DNA from: Motilibacter rhizosphaerae | GTDB lineage: Bacteria; Actinomycetota; Actinomycetes; Motilibacterales; Motilibacteraceae | DNA: 64,000 bases | Direction: 5' to 3' | Assembly (NCBI RefSeq): GCF_004216915.1 | Contig: NZ_SGXD01000002.1 | Location: forward strand, 868,001-932,000 | In this document: piece by piece, positions 8,882 to 18,359 of the stretch | Layout of the letters: each line of letters begins with the position of its first letter | Numbering within the stretch: the stretch's first letter is position 1 | Position numbers and translations under genes: made by a program | Notes under the pieces: model-generated | Seen by the model: the letters and a program-made list of their open reading frames with translations, nothing else | Databases searched by the model: none | What the model was told of the DNA's origin: nothing

Positions 8882-8907
8882 CTCAAGATCCTGCCGCCGT
8901 GCCGATA
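8882..8907 (+). promoter_or_regulatory. FliA/WhiG-type (sigma-28) promoter
   Basis: CTCA at 8882-8885, 15 bases, then GCCGATA at 8901-8907. This matches the motility/sporulation sigma consensus CTCA-N15-GCCGAWA known from FliA-type sigma factors in motile actinobacteria. It lies about 85 bases before the GGDEF gene and points at it. Confidence 0.55.
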
Positions 8908-8990
8908 GGAGCGGCACGCCTACGGTGGCCTCGTGCCCGGGCGCAGCGGTCCGTGCAGTCCGTGCACCCGGTCGGAGGAGGTGGCGCAGC

Positions 8991-9896
8991 GTGGCGCAGG
9001 TCCCGGTCCACACCGGCTCCCTCGACGCCGCCGCGCTCGAGCACGCCGGGGCGCTCGTCGTCGTGCTCGACGACACCGGCCGGGTCCTCCGCATGAACGC
9101 CACCGCGCGCGCCGCGCAGGGCTGGACCGAGGGCGACGTGCTCGGGCGCTACGCCTGGGAGGTCTACGCCAGCGAGGACGACCGCGCCGAGGCCGAGCGC
9201 AGCATCCGCGCCGCGCTCGAGGCCGCCAGCGGCGGCATGCGCGAGTCCGCGTTCCTCACGGTCGAGGGCGACCGCCAGCGCGTCTCCTGGATCGACAGCG
9301 TGCTGCGCTCCCCTGAGGGCGAGCCGCGGTTCCTCGTCTGCGTCGGCATCGACGTCACCGAGCAGCGCCAGCGCGAGGCGCAGCTGCGCCAGCTCGCCGA
9401 GACCGACGCCCTCACCGGCCTGCTCAACCGCGTCTCCTTCGACGCCGCCCTGAGCGACGCGCTCGACGCGGGGACCGGTCTGGGCGCCGGCCTGCTCTTC
9501 TGCGACCTCGACGGCTTCAAGGCCATCAACGACACCCACGGCCACGCGGCCGGCGACGCGCTGCTGGCCGAGGTCGCCCGCCGCCTGCGCACGCTCGTGC
9601 GCGCCTCCGACGTCGTGGCCCGGCTCGGCGGCGACGAGTTCGTCGTGCTCTGCCTGGGCGCCGGCCGTCCCGAGGTCAAGGCGCTCGCGACCCGCGTCGA
9701 GGCCGCCGTCCGCCGCCCGTTCGCCGTGTCCGGCCTGCTCCTGAGGGTCGGCGTCAGCGTCGGTGCGACGGTCGGCACGCCCGGCGAGACGCCCGAGGAG
9801 GTGCTCGGCACCGCCGACAAGCAGATGTACGCCGTCAAGGCCGCCCGCCGCGCGCGCGGCGAGTCGGGCGTCCGCCACGGGTCGCTCTCCGCCTGA
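8991..9896 (+). CDS. PAS-GGDEF diguanylate cyclase
   Basis: A 301-residue cytoplasmic protein with one PAS domain (about 10-125) and a complete GGDEF domain (about 130-290). The A-site GGDEF is at 213-217, and the inhibitory RxxD site is intact at 204-207 (RASD, five residues before it), so an active, product-inhibited c-di-GMP synthase is expected. The substrate loop CDLDGFKAINDTHGH is canonical. The GTG at 8991 is chosen because GGAGGAG lies 11 bases upstream and the PAS begins soon after; upstream in-frame sequence overlaps the promoter region. A FliA-type promoter precedes it, which suggests expression with the motility regulon. Confidence 0.85.
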   Translation: MAQVPVHTGSLDAAALEHAGALVVVLDDTGRVLRMNATARAAQGWTEGDVLGRYAWEVYASEDDRAEAERSIRAALEAASGGMRESAFLTVEGDRQRVSWIDSVLRSPEGEPRFLVCVGIDVTEQRQREAQLRQLAETDALTGLLNRVSFDAALSDALDAGTGLGAGLLFCDLDGFKAINDTHGHAAGDALLAEVARRLRTLVRASDVVARLGGDEFVVLCLGAGRPEVKALATRVEAAVRRPFAVSGLLLRVGVSVGATVGTPGETPEEVLGTADKQMYAVKAARRARGESGVRHGSLSA

Positions 9897-9953
9897 GCCC
9901 ATTCGCCCGAGCCCTCCCCGCCCGGGCTGCGGCCCGTCGGCGAGGATGGCGGC

Positions 9954-10925
9954 ATGCACCTCGTCGTCCCGGCCGGCGGGACGGGCGGCGCCCGCTTCGT
10001 GCGCGGCCTGCTCTCCGCCCTCGAGGCCCTCCCCGGCCCCCACCGCGTCACCGTCGTCGCCAACACCGGCGACGACGTCACCATGTGGGGGCTGCGCGTG
10101 TGCCCCGACCTCGACACGCTGACCTACACCCTCGGCGGGGCCGTCTCCGAGGAGCAGGGGTGGGGCCGGCAGGGCGAGACCTACGTCGTGCGCGACGAGC
10201 TCGCGGCGTACGGCGTGCTGCCGACCTGGTTCGCGCTGGGCGACCACGACCTCGGGACGCACCTCACCCGGACGAGCATGCTGGCCGGCGGCGCCACGCT
10301 CAGCGAGGCGACCGCGCTGGTCGCCGGCCGCTGGGGCCTCCCCGCGCGCGGCGTCGAGCTGCTGCCCATGACCGACGAGCCGGTCGAGACCCACGTGCGG
10401 GTGCGCGACGCCGACGGCGAGCGCCTCGTGCACTTCCAGGAGTACTGGGTCGGCCTGCGCGCGGCTCCCGAGGTCGTCGAGGTCGTGGCCGTGGGTGCCG
10501 AGGCGTCCCGGCCGGCGCCCGGGGTCCTCGAGGCCGTCGCCTCCGCCGACGCCGTCCTCCTGCCGCCGAGCAACCCGGTCGTCTCGATCGGCACCGTGCT
10601 GCAGGTCCCCGGGGTCCGCGCGGCGCTGGAGGCCACGGCCGCTCCCGTGGTCGGCATCAGCCCGCTCGTCGGCGGCGCCGTGGTGCGGGGCATGGCCGAC
10701 AAGCTGCTGCCCTCGCTCGGGGTCGCGGTCGACGCCGGGTCGGTGGCCAGGCACTACGGCCCCGCGCTCCTCGACGGCTGGCTCGTCGACACGGTCGACG
10801 CCGACCTCGTGCCCGGGGTCGTGGAGGCGGGGATCCCCTGCCGCGCCGTCCCCCTCCTCATGACCGACGTCCCGGCGACGGCCGCGATCGCCCGTGAGGC
10901 GCTCGAGCTGGCCGGGGTGCTGTGA
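9954..10925 (+). CDS. fbiA: 2-phospho-L-lactate/phosphoenolpyruvate transferase FbiA (CofD)
   Basis: A 323-residue enzyme that joins the Fo deazaflavin to the phosphorylated three-carbon unit in coenzyme F420 synthesis. The N-terminal nucleotide-type motif [15 protein letters not shown] (5-19), the VANTGDD segment (about 36-42) and the distal [16 protein letters not shown] (about 203-218) are typical of CofD/FbiA. The start is ATG; a GAGGAT hexamer 6 bases upstream suggests a leaderless transcript. The stop overlaps fbiB by 4 bases (GTGA), and the two enzymes act consecutively. Confidence 0.95.
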   Translation: MHLVVPAGGTGGARFVRGLLSALEALPGPHRVTVVANTGDDVTMWGLRVCPDLDTLTYTLGGAVSEEQGWGRQGETYVVRDELAAYGVLPTWFALGDHDLGTHLTRTSMLAGGATLSEATALVAGRWGLPARGVELLPMTDEPVETHVRVRDADGERLVHFQEYWVGLRAAPEVVEVVAVGAEASRPAPGVLEAVASADAVLLPPSNPVVSIGTVLQVPGVRAALEATAAPVVGISPLVGGAVVRGMADKLLPSLGVAVDAGSVARHYGPALLDGWLVDTVDADLVPGVVEAGIPCRAVPLLMTDVPATAAIAREALELAGVL

Positions 10926-12244
10926 GCGCAGGTCCGCCGGTGCTGCAGGTCCTCCCGGTCCCCGGCCTTCCCGAGGTCGCCGCGGGCGACGACCTGGTCG
11001 CGCTCCTCGCGGCCACCGCCCCCCTGCAGGACGGCGACGTCCTCGTCGTCGCGAGCAAGGTCGTGGCGAAGGCCGAGGGGCAGGCCCGCCCCGGGATGGA
11101 CCGGGCGGCGGCGATCGAGGCGGAGACCGTGCGCGTGGTCGCGGCGCGCGGCGACACCCGCATCGTCGAGACCCGCCACGGGCTCGTCATCGCCGCGGCG
11201 GGCGTCGACGCGAGCAACGTCGGCCCCGGGGGCGGCGTGCTGCTGCTGCCCGAGGACCCCGACGCGTCCGCCCGTCAGCTGCGTACGGGCCTGCTGGCCG
11301 CGCTCGGCCTGACCCGGCTGGGGGTCGTCGTCAGCGACACGGCCGGCCGCGCCTGGCGCGAGGGGCAGACCGACATCGCCGTGGGCGCGGCCGGGGTGGC
11401 GGTGCTCCAGGACCTGCGCGGCGGCACGGACGCCGACGGCCGCCCCCTCGAGGTGACCGTCCCGGCGGTCGGCGACGAGCTCGCGGCGGCGGCGGACCTC
11501 GTGAAGGGCAAGGCCGCGGGCGTCCCCGCGGCCGTCGTCCGCGGGGCCGACGCGCTGCTCCTCGACGAGGACGGACCGGGGGCGCGCGCGCTGGTCCGAC
11601 CCGCGGCCGGCGACATGTTCCGGCTGGGGACCCGCGAGGCGCTCGCCGAGGGCGCGCGGGCGGCGGTGCCGGCGCGGCGTACGGTCCGCTCCTTCGCGCC
11701 CGGCGCCCCGGACCCCGCGGCCGTGCGCCGCGCCCTGGCCTCCGCGGCCACGGCCCCCGCTCCGCACCACACGGTCCCCTGGCGCTTCGTCGTCCTCGAG
11801 ACGGCCGAGGCGCGGACCCGACTGCTCGACGCGATGGAGGCGGCGTGGGCGGCCGACCTGCGGGCGGACGGCTTCGACGAGGCGGCGGTCGGGCGCCGGC
11901 TGCGGCGCGGCGGCGTGCTGCGCGGCGCCCCGCTCCTCGTCGTGCCCTGCCTCGTGACCGAGGGCGCCCACGCGTACCCCGACGAGCGGCGCTCCCGCGC
12001 CGAGCGCGAGATGTTCCTGCTCTCGGCCGGTGCCGCCGTGCAGGGGCTGCTGGTGGCGCTGGCCGCCGAGGGGCTCGGGTCGGCGTGGGTGTCCTCGACG
12101 CTGTTCTGCCCGGAGGTCGCCCGCGAGGCCCTCGGGGTGAGCGATCATTGGGACCCGATGGGCGCCGTCGCCGTGGGCACCCCCGCAGGGGAGCCGGCGG
12201 CGCGGGGCCCGCGCGACATGGACGGGCTCGTGCTCGTCCGCTAG
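10922..12244 (+). CDS. fbiB: Bifunctional F420-0:gamma-glutamyl ligase/nitroreductase FbiB (CofE fusion)
   Basis: A 440-residue fusion. Residues 1 to about 245 are the CofE ligase that adds gamma-linked glutamates to F420 ([32 protein letters not shown]). Residues about 250-440 are the FMN-type nitroreductase fold ([24 protein letters not shown]) that in actinobacteria reduces dehydro-F420-0. This two-domain form is the actinobacterial one. It is coupled to fbiA through a GTGA overlap. The 3' end lies in a 29-bp tandem repeat that includes the stop codon. Confidence 0.95.
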   Translation: MSAGPPVLQVLPVPGLPEVAAGDDLVALLAATAPLQDGDVLVVASKVVAKAEGQARPGMDRAAAIEAETVRVVAARGDTRIVETRHGLVIAAAGVDASNVGPGGGVLLLPEDPDASARQLRTGLLAALGLTRLGVVVSDTAGRAWREGQTDIAVGAAGVAVLQDLRGGTDADGRPLEVTVPAVGDELAAAADLVKGKAAGVPAAVVRGADALLLDEDGPGARALVRPAAGDMFRLGTREALAEGARAAVPARRTVRSFAPGAPDPAAVRRALASAATAPAPHHTVPWRFVVLETAEARTRLLDAMEAAWAADLRADGFDEAAVGRRLRRGGVLRGAPLLVVPCLVTEGAHAYPDERRSRAEREMFLLSAGAAVQGLLVALAAEGLGSAWVSSTLFCPEVAREALGVSDHWDPMGAVAVGTPAGEPAARGPRDMDGLVLVR

Positions 12245-12304
12245 GGATGGACGGGCTCGTGCTCGTCCGCTAGGGATGGACGGGCTCGTGCTCGTCCGCT
12301 AGGG
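12218..12304 (+). repeat. 29-bp direct repeat, three tandem copies across the fbiB stop
   Basis: Exact copies at 12218-12246, 12247-12275 and 12276-12304. The first includes the last codons and stop of fbiB (MDGLVLVR then TAG); each later copy again contains that ATG-to-TAG mini-frame. The unit is not a multiple of three, so expansion does not alter FbiB. Confidence 0.9.
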
Positions 12305-12322
12305 ACCGCAGGAGACGACGGC

Positions 12323-13339
12323 ATGATGCCCGCGCAGCAGCAGCGCCCCACGCTGGAGGAGGTGGCGGCGTCCGCGGGGGTGTCCCGCGCCACGGTGTCC
12401 CGCGTCGTCAACAACTCCCCCACGGTGGCACCGCACCTGCGCGAGCGGGTCGAGCAGGCGATCCGGGAGCTGGGCTACCGGCCTAACCTCGCGGCCCGCA
12501 GCCTCGTGACCCGGCGCACCGGCGCCGTGGGTGTCGTCGTCGCCGAGTCGGCGGAGTTCGTCTTCGCGGACCCGTTCTTCGGGCCCATCGTGCGTGCGGC
12601 GTCGCGCGAGCTCGCCCGCACCGGCCGGCAGATGGTCCTCCTCCTCGCCCAGGACGAGCAGGACCACGAGCGGATCGCGCAGTACCTCGAGGGCGGCCAC
12701 GTCGACGGCGCCCTGCTGTTCTCGCTGCACCGCAACGACCCGCTGCCCGAGGTGGCGGCCCGGCTGGGGCTGCCCGTCGTGCTGCAGGGCCGCCCCTGGG
12801 ACGCCGGCCCGCTGCGCCACTGGGTCGACAACGACAACCGCGGCGGGGGCCGCACCGCGACGCGCTACCTGCTGGAGCAGGGGCGCAGCCGCATCGCGAC
12901 CATCACCGGCCCGCTCGACATGCCGGCCGCGGTCGACCGGCTCTCCGGCTACCGCGAGGCCCTCGGGAACCAGTTCGACGACCGGCTCGTGGTCGCCGGC
13001 GACTTCCGCCAGGAGAGCGGCGAGGCGGGGATGCGCGAGCTGCTCGAGCGCGCCCCCGACATCGACGGCGTGTTCGCGGCGAGCGACCTCATGGCGGTCG
13101 GCGCCCTGCGCGCGCTGCGCCGCAGCGGCCGCAAGGTGCCGGAGGACGTCGCCGTGGTCGGCTTCGACGACCACGCCGCGCTCGACGAGTGGACCGACCC
13201 GCCGCTGACGAGCGTGCACCAGGACATCGACGGTGCGGTCGTGCAGATGGTCAGCCTGCTCGGGCTGATGCTCGACGGCGAGGAGGCCCCGCAGCACGTC
13301 GTGCTGCCCACGCGGCTCGTCGTGCGCGCCTCGGCCTAG
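12323..13339 (+). CDS. LacI-family transcriptional repressor
   Basis: A 338-residue LacI/GalR protein. The helix-turn-helix and hinge are TLEEVAASAGVSRATVSRVV (10-29) and NLAARSLVTRR (55-65), followed by a periplasmic-binding-type sugar domain to the C-terminus. GGAG lies ahead of the ATG pair. It is separated from the sugar ABC/beta-glucosidase operon only by a GGDEF-EAL gene, and that operon has two LacI-type palindromes with a GAGCGCTC core in its promoter. Streptomyces and Thermobifida CebR bind the related core TGGGAGCGCTCCCA, so a CebR-like cellobiose/beta-glucoside repressor is the best guess; the effector is inferred. Confidence 0.85.
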   Translation: MMPAQQQRPTLEEVAASAGVSRATVSRVVNNSPTVAPHLRERVEQAIRELGYRPNLAARSLVTRRTGAVGVVVAESAEFVFADPFFGPIVRAASRELARTGRQMVLLLAQDEQDHERIAQYLEGGHVDGALLFSLHRNDPLPEVAARLGLPVVLQGRPWDAGPLRHWVDNDNRGGGRTATRYLLEQGRSRIATITGPLDMPAAVDRLSGYREALGNQFDDRLVVAGDFRQESGEAGMRELLERAPDIDGVFAASDLMAVGALRALRRSGRKVPEDVAVVGFDDHAALDEWTDPPLTSVHQDIDGAVVQMVSLLGLMLDGEEAPQHVVLPTRLVVRASA

Positions 13340-13373
13340 CGCCGTACGCGGCAGGCAGCCCGTCCGCGCGCGC

Positions 13374-15845
13374 TCAGCGCCGGGGGCGGGGCACCTGCAG
13401 CCGCGGCTCGCTGCGCAGCCACGGCCCGAGCGCGACGGGGTCCAGCGCCGTCGACCACAGGTGGCCCTGCGCGCGGGTGATGCCCCCGGCCAGCAGCGCG
13501 TCGAGCTCCTGCTGCTGCTCGACGCCCTCGGCGACCACCTCCAGCCCCATCTCGCGGGCGAGGGCGAGGGTGCCGCTGAGCAGCCGGGCGCCGCGCGGCG
13601 TGGCGACCCCGCGGACGAGCTGGCGCGGGATCTTCAGCAGCGAGACCGGCAGGTCGACGAGGCGGTCGAGGGCGGCGTACCCCGTCCCGAAGTCGTCGAG
13701 CGCCCAGGTCACGCCGAGCTCGCCGACGGCCCGCATGAGCTCGGCGGCCTCCTCCGGCCGGGAGAGCGCCAGCCCCTCGGTCACCTCGAGCACCAGCCGG
13801 TCGGGGGCCAGGCCCGACTCGTGCAGGGCGAGCGCCACGAGGTGCGGGAGCCCCGCGTCCATCTGGGCGGGGCTGATGTTGACGTGGAGCCGGTGGTCCC
13901 GGCCGTCCTGCGCCTGCAGGCGCACGACCTCGCGGCAGGCGGCGCGCAGGACCTGCTCGCCGATCTGCCGGATGAGCCCGCTGTCCTCGGCGGCACCGAG
14001 GAAGGCGGCCGGCAGCAAGAGGCCCTGCTGCGGGTGCTGCCAGCGGACGAGGGCCTCCAGGCCGAACGACGCGCCCGTCTCCAGGTCGACCAGCGGCTGG
14101 TAGTGGCAGACGAACTCGCCGTCGGCCACCGCCGCCGGCAGCACCGAGGACAGCAGCGCCGGGCCCTCGCCCGCCATGCGGAGCCCGGGCCGCCACGACT
14201 GGTGGCCCGCCTTGCCGTTGCGCTTCACCTGGTAGAGCGCGACGTCCGCGCGGCGCACGAGCTCGTCCAGGTCGAGCGGCTCGCCGTCGCGGGCGGCGGT
14301 GCCGATGCTCGCGCGCGGCGCCACCCGCGTCGCTCCCAGCTGGACCGGGGCGGCGAGGGCCTCGACGAGCCGCGCGGCGACCTCGGCGCTGCGCGCGGCG
14401 GAGCAGTCCGGGAGCACGACGGCGAACTCGTCCCCGCCCAGCCGGGCGGGGGTGTCCTCGGCCCGGACCACCTCGCGGAGCCGGTCGGCGACGGCCCGGA
14501 GCAGCTCGTCGCCGGCGGCGTGGCCGAGCTGGTCGTTGACGGCCTTGAAGTCGTCGAGGTCGACGAGCACGACGGCGGCCGGTCCGGGGCCCGCGAGCGC
14601 CTCCTCGAGCGCGGTGGTGAAGCGCGTGCGGTTGGCGAGGCCGGTCAGCCCGTCGTGGGTGGCCTCGTGCGCCATGCGCTGCTGCAGGGCGGTGATCTGC
14701 GCCAGCGCCTGCTCCAGCCGGCCCGTCTCGAGCGCGCCCCCGACCTGGTTGGCGAGCGCCTCGACGAGCGTGCGGTCGCTCTCCGCGTAGCGCGGCTGCG
14801 GACCGAGCCGGGGGCCCACGAGCAGGTGCCCGAGCAGCCGGTCCTCGTCCCGGATCGCGGCGACCAGCGCGCTCGCGCCCGGCACCAGCAGCGCCTCCAC
14901 CTCGGCCGCGCTCGCGCCCCTGAAGCGCGGCCGAGCCTCCGCGTCCGTCGCCACGTCGAGGCGCAGCCAGGTGCCCTCCCCCGCGCTGCCTCCCGTCGCC
15001 GCGGGCGCGACGAGCAGGGTCGCGCGCTCGGCGTGGACGCGCTCCTGGAGGGCCGCGAGGACCGTGGACCAGCCGCCGCTGGTGTCGCCGTCGTCACCGC
15101 CGCGCTGCAGCGTCTGCGTCGCCGCCAGGAGCAGCGCGAGGTGCTCGCGCCGCTGCCGCGCGTGCACGTAGGCCCGGTACGACGCGAGCGCCGCCGCGAC
15201 GGCCGGGGCGGCACAGAGCAGCGCGAGCGGACCCTCGGAGGCGAGCAGGAGCAGCGAGAGCCCGAGCCCGGCGTTGGCGGCCGCGCCGGCGTACCCGATG
15301 ACGAGGACGTCGAGGTTCTCCCGCAGCGGGGGCACCCGGTCGACGAGCCCGATCGCCGCGGTGATGAGGACGAAGCCGACGCTGGACGCGACGAGCAGGC
15401 CGGCGAGCACGGCGAGCGCGGTGGCGGCGTCGAGCAGGCGCGGCGCGGGTGCCAGGGCGTGCACGACCGGCACCGCGCAGGCGACGGAGAGGGCGTACTG
15501 CGCGACGTTGAAGGCGAGCTTCACCAGCGTCTGGCGCCGCCAGAGCAGGGCGAGCAGGACGCCGACGGCCTCGGCGGTGACGAGCTCGCGGCCGCCGGCG
15601 GCGAGCAGGCCCACGGCGAGGGCGAGCTCGCCGGCGCCGAAGGTGTGGGCCTCGCGGCGGATCTCCACGTGGACGACGATGACCTCGGCCAGCGCGAGCG
15701 CCACGACCAGCGCCGGCCACGGCAGGTGCGGGACGCCCGCCGCGGCGGGGACGTCCAGCAGCGGGGAGACGAGCAGCGCGCCGAGGGCGCCGAGCATGGC
15801 GACGACGAGGGCCGGGACGGCGAGGCGGGTCCGCACGCCGCTCAC
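13374..15845 (-). CDS. Membrane-anchored GGDEF-EAL c-di-GMP protein with GAF-like region
   Basis: An 823-residue protein. The N-terminal ~230 residues hold about seven membrane segments, then a GAF-like region (about 255-370), a GGDEF domain and an EAL domain. GGDEF is intact (470-474) with an RxxD inhibitory site at 461-464. The EAL residues are present: E597, N656, E687, D717-D718, K738, E773 and Q793. The motif usually reading KIDxxFV is KIPRQLV, so the Asp after the catalytic Lys is Pro (740). Both synthesis and hydrolysis are therefore possible, with the phosphodiesterase less certain. The GTG at 15845 has GGGGAGG just upstream; an earlier ATG would add 19 unlikely residues. Confidence 0.85.
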   Translation of the reverse strand: MSGVRTRLAVPALVVAMLGALGALLVSPLLDVPAAAGVPHLPWPALVVALALAEVIVVHVEIRREAHTFGAGELALAVGLLAAGGRELVTAEAVGVLLALLWRRQTLVKLAFNVAQYALSVACAVPVVHALAPAPRLLDAATALAVLAGLLVASSVGFVLITAAIGLVDRVPPLRENLDVLVIGYAGAAANAGLGLSLLLLASEGPLALLCAAPAVAAALASYRAYVHARQRREHLALLLAATQTLQRGGDDGDTSGGWSTVLAALQERVHAERATLLVAPAATGGSAGEGTWLRLDVATDAEARPRFRGASAAEVEALLVPGASALVAAIRDEDRLLGHLLVGPRLGPQPRYAESDRTLVEALANQVGGALETGRLEQALAQITALQQRMAHEATHDGLTGLANRTRFTTALEEALAGPGPAAVVLVDLDDFKAVNDQLGHAAGDELLRAVADRLREVVRAEDTPARLGGDEFAVVLPDCSAARSAEVAARLVEALAAPVQLGATRVAPRASIGTAARDGEPLDLDELVRRADVALYQVKRNGKAGHQSWRPGLRMAGEGPALLSSVLPAAVADGEFVCHYQPLVDLETGASFGLEALVRWQHPQQGLLLPAAFLGAAEDSGLIRQIGEQVLRAACREVVRLQAQDGRDHRLHVNISPAQMDAGLPHLVALALHESGLAPDRLVLEVTEGLALSRPEEAAELMRAVGELGVTWALDDFGTGYAALDRLVDLPVSLLKIPRQLVRGVATPRGARLLSGTLALAREMGLEVVAEGVEQQQELDALLAGGITRAQGHLWSTALDPVALGPWLRSEPRLQVPRPRR

Positions 15846-15955
15846 GAGCACCTCCCCAGCCGACTGGGGGCGGACCCGTCCCCCGCCCCTTCGGAGCAGC
15901 ATCGGCAGGGCACGCCGACCTGCTGATGCACCCGCTCCCCGCCTCCCCCGTACGG

Positions 15956-15992
15956 CGCAGCGGGTGGCCGTCGACGACGGCCACCCGCTGCG
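15956..15992 (-). terminator. Strong hairpin after the sugar operon
   Basis: A 17-bp perfect stem (arms 15956-15972 and 15976-15992) with a 3-base loop, 13 bases past the beta-glucosidase stop in its reading direction. There is no T-run, as is common for high-GC actinobacterial terminators. Confidence 0.7.
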
Positions 15993-16005
15993 GGTCGAGC
16001 AGGAC

Positions 16006-17436
16006 CTAGAGGACGAGCGCGTTGTCCGCGATCACCTGGCGGTAGGCCCTGCCGCTGTCCTTGAGGATGCGGCGCTGCGTGTCGTAGTCGACGTGCACGA
16101 TGCCGAACCGCTTGCTGTAGCCGTAGGCCCACTCGAAGTTGTCGAGCAGCGACCACAGCATGTAGCCGCGCAGGTCGACGCCGTCGCTCAGCGCCTCGTG
16201 CGCCGCCCGCAGGTGGCGCTGGAGGTAGTCGACGCGCTGGGGGTCGTGCACCTCGCCGTCGGCCGAGACCTCGTCCTCCCAGGCGGAGCCGTTCTCCGTG
16301 ATCATGAGCGGCAGGCCGGGGTAGTCCTTGGACACCCGCTGGAGCAGGTCGTAGAGCCCGCTCTCGTCCACCGGCCAGCCCATCGCGGTGTACGGCCCCG
16401 GCTGCTGGAGGAACTCCACGCCGCTGCAGCCCGGCCACGGGGTGCCGGTCCCGTTGCCGTGCCCGTCGAAGGCGTCCGCCGCCCGCTCCCCCTGCGCCGC
16501 ACGCACGAGGGTCGGGTTGTAGTAGTTGATGCCGAGCGTCGTGACCGGCGTCTCGCGGATGAGCCCGAGGTCGCCGTCCTGCACGAAGCCCCAGTCGGTG
16601 ATCGCCTCGGTGTCGGCGTAGAGGTCCGCGGGGTACTCGCCGGCCAGCATCGGGCCGAGGAAGACGCGGTTGGCCACGGCGTCGACCCGGCGGGCGGCGT
16701 CGGTGTCAGCCGGGTCCTCCGTCGCCGCGCGCACGTGGTGGAGGTTGAGCGTCACGCTGCGCTCGGCGTCACCGATGTACGGCTTGATCGCCGTCAGCGC
16801 GAGGCCGTGGGCGAGGTTGAGGTGGTGGGCCGCGCGCAGCGAGGTCTCCTCCTCGGTGCGGCCCGGGGCGTGGACGCCCGAGCCGTAGCCGAGGAACGCC
16901 GAGCACCACGGCTCGTTGAGCGTCGTCCACGTGTGCACGCGGTCGCCGAGGACCTTGGCGACCTCGACGGCGTACTCGGCGAAGCGGTACGCGGTGGCGC
17001 GGTTGCCCCAGCCGTCCGCGTCCTCGAGGCCCTGCGGGAGGTCCCAGTGGTACAGCGTGGCGATCGGCTGGATGCCCTTGCCGAGCAGCTCGTCGACGAG
17101 GCGGCTGTAGAAGTCCAGGCCGCGGCGCTCGACCGCGCCGGAGCCGGTCGGGACGATGCGGGGCCACGCCACCGAGAAGCGGTACGCGCCGACGCCGAGG
17201 TCGGCGAGGATCGCGACGTCCTCGGGGTAGCGGTGGTAGTGGTCGTCGGCGACGTCGCCGTTGTCGCCACCGAGGACCTTGCCCGGGGTGCGGCTGAAGG
17301 TGTCCCAGATGGACGGACCGCGGCCGTCCTCGTCGACGGCGCCCTCGATCTGGTAGGACGCGGTCGCCGTCCCCCACAGGAAGCCCTGCGGGAACTCGAG
17401 GCGGGTGCCCGCAGCGGGCGTGGACGGAGTGCTCAT
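16006..17436 (-). CDS. GH1 beta-glucosidase
   Basis: A 476-residue cytoplasmic family GH1 enzyme that hydrolyses beta-glucosides such as cellobiose or aryl-glucosides imported by the transporter genes just upstream. The acid/base is E175 in TTLNEPW and the nucleophile is E381 in [24 protein letters not shown] (20-34) is the usual GH1 N-terminus. No signal peptide is seen. The ATG at 17436 has GAAGGA 8 bases upstream; an alternative ATG at 17463 overlaps the permease stop (ATGA) and would add 9 residues. The gene is last in the SBP-permease-permease-bgl operon. Confidence 0.92.
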   Translation of the reverse strand: MSTPSTPAAGTRLEFPQGFLWGTATASYQIEGAVDEDGRGPSIWDTFSRTPGKVLGGDNGDVADDHYHRYPEDVAILADLGVGAYRFSVAWPRIVPTGSGAVERRGLDFYSRLVDELLGKGIQPIATLYHWDLPQGLEDADGWGNRATAYRFAEYAVEVAKVLGDRVHTWTTLNEPWCSAFLGYGSGVHAPGRTEEETSLRAAHHLNLAHGLALTAIKPYIGDAERSVTLNLHHVRAATEDPADTDAARRVDAVANRVFLGPMLAGEYPADLYADTEAITDWGFVQDGDLGLIRETPVTTLGINYYNPTLVRAAQGERAADAFDGHGNGTGTPWPGCSGVEFLQQPGPYTAMGWPVDESGLYDLLQRVSKDYPGLPLMITENGSAWEDEVSADGEVHDPQRVDYLQRHLRAAHEALSDGVDLRGYMLWSLLDNFEWAYGYSKRFGIVHVDYDTQRRILKDSGRAYRQVIADNALVL

Positions 17437-17459
17437 AGCGGGTTCCTTCGTCAGGGCCG

Positions 17460-18359
17460 TCATCCCTTGAGGGACCCCTGCATGATGCCACCAACGATCT
17501 GGCGGCCGAGCAGGGCGAAGACGACGATCACAGGGATGGTGCCGGCGACGACTCCCGCGAAGACGATCGAGTAGTCCGTGAAGTAGCCGACGCCGATGTT
17601 GTTGAGCGCGACCTGCACCGTCGGGTTGTCCGAGCTGAGGGTCACGACGGGCCAGAAGAAGTCGTTCCACGCGGCGAGGAACGTGATCATGCCGAGCACG
17701 GTCATCGCGGGTCGGACGATCGGGATGACGATCGAGAAGAAGATGCGCGAGGTGCTGGCCCCGTCGATCCAGCCGGCCTCGAGCAGCTCGGTGGGGACGG
17801 CCTGGGTGACGTACTGGCGCATGAAGAACACGCCGAAGGCCGTCACGAGCGTGGGCAGGATGACCGAGATGATGTGGTTGTTGAAGTGCAGCTTGGACAT
17901 CAGCAGGTACAGCGGGATGATCCCGAGCTGCGGCGGCACCATCATCGTCGCGACCGTGAACCCGAACAGCGCGTTGTTGCCCTTGAAGCGCAGCTTCGCG
18001 AACGCGAACCCGGCCATCGTGCAGAAGAGCACGGTGCCCAGTGCGATGGAACCGCTGACGACGAGGGAGTTGAGCAGGGCCTTGCCCATGTGCCCGTCGT
18101 CCCAGGCGGTCTTGAGGTTGGTCCAGAGGTTGCCGCCGGGCACGAAGGGCGGCGGGTCCGAGCTGATGTCGGCGGAGGTGCGCGAGCCACCGACGAGCGC
18201 CCAGTAGAGCGGGTAGACCGAGACGAGCGAGACGACCGTCAGGACGACGTACGTCGGCCAGCTCGCCCGTTGGACGTCGCCCGCGCCGCTGCGGCGGTTC
18301 CGGCGGCGCGGGGACTGCGCGGCTGCGGGAGTGGTCGGCTTCTCGAGGACCGCGCTCAT
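17460..18359 (-). CDS. Sugar ABC transporter permease (MalG-like)
   Basis: A 299-residue inner-membrane permease with about six transmembrane segments. The EAA-type loop reads [20 protein letters not shown], the site that contacts the ATPase. The N-terminus is hydrophilic (about 40 residues), as in CebG/MalG proteins. The ATG overlaps the preceding permease stop (ATGA), so the pair is coupled. No ATP-binding subunit gene is present in the operon; actinobacterial CUT1 importers often share one ATPase (MsiK-type) encoded elsewhere. Confidence 0.9.
   Translation of the reverse strand: MSAVLEKPTTPAAAQSPRRRNRRSGAGDVQRASWPTYVVLTVVSLVSVYPLYWALVGGSRTSADISSDPPPFVPGGNLWTNLKTAWDDGHMGKALLNSLVVSGSIALGTVLFCTMAGFAFAKLRFKGNNALFGFTVATMMVPPQLGIIPLYLLMSKLHFNNHIISVILPTLVTAFGVFFMRQYVTQAVPTELLEAGWIDGASTSRIFFSIVIPIVRPAMTVLGMITFLAAWNDFFWPVVTLSSDNPTVQVALNNIGVGYFTDYSIVFAGVVAGTIPVIVVFALLGRQIVGGIMQGSLKG

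Noticed and set aside
12218-12304. Three-copy 29-bp repeat as a CRISPR or as a repeat-protein C-terminus
   Set aside because: Copies abut without spacers and include the fbiB stop, so it is neither.
15880-15935. FliA-type promoter for the GGDEF-EAL gene (GCCGATG with an ATCA 17 bases earlier)
   Set aside because: Spacing and the -35 element deviate from the consensus and the match is far weaker than at 8882.
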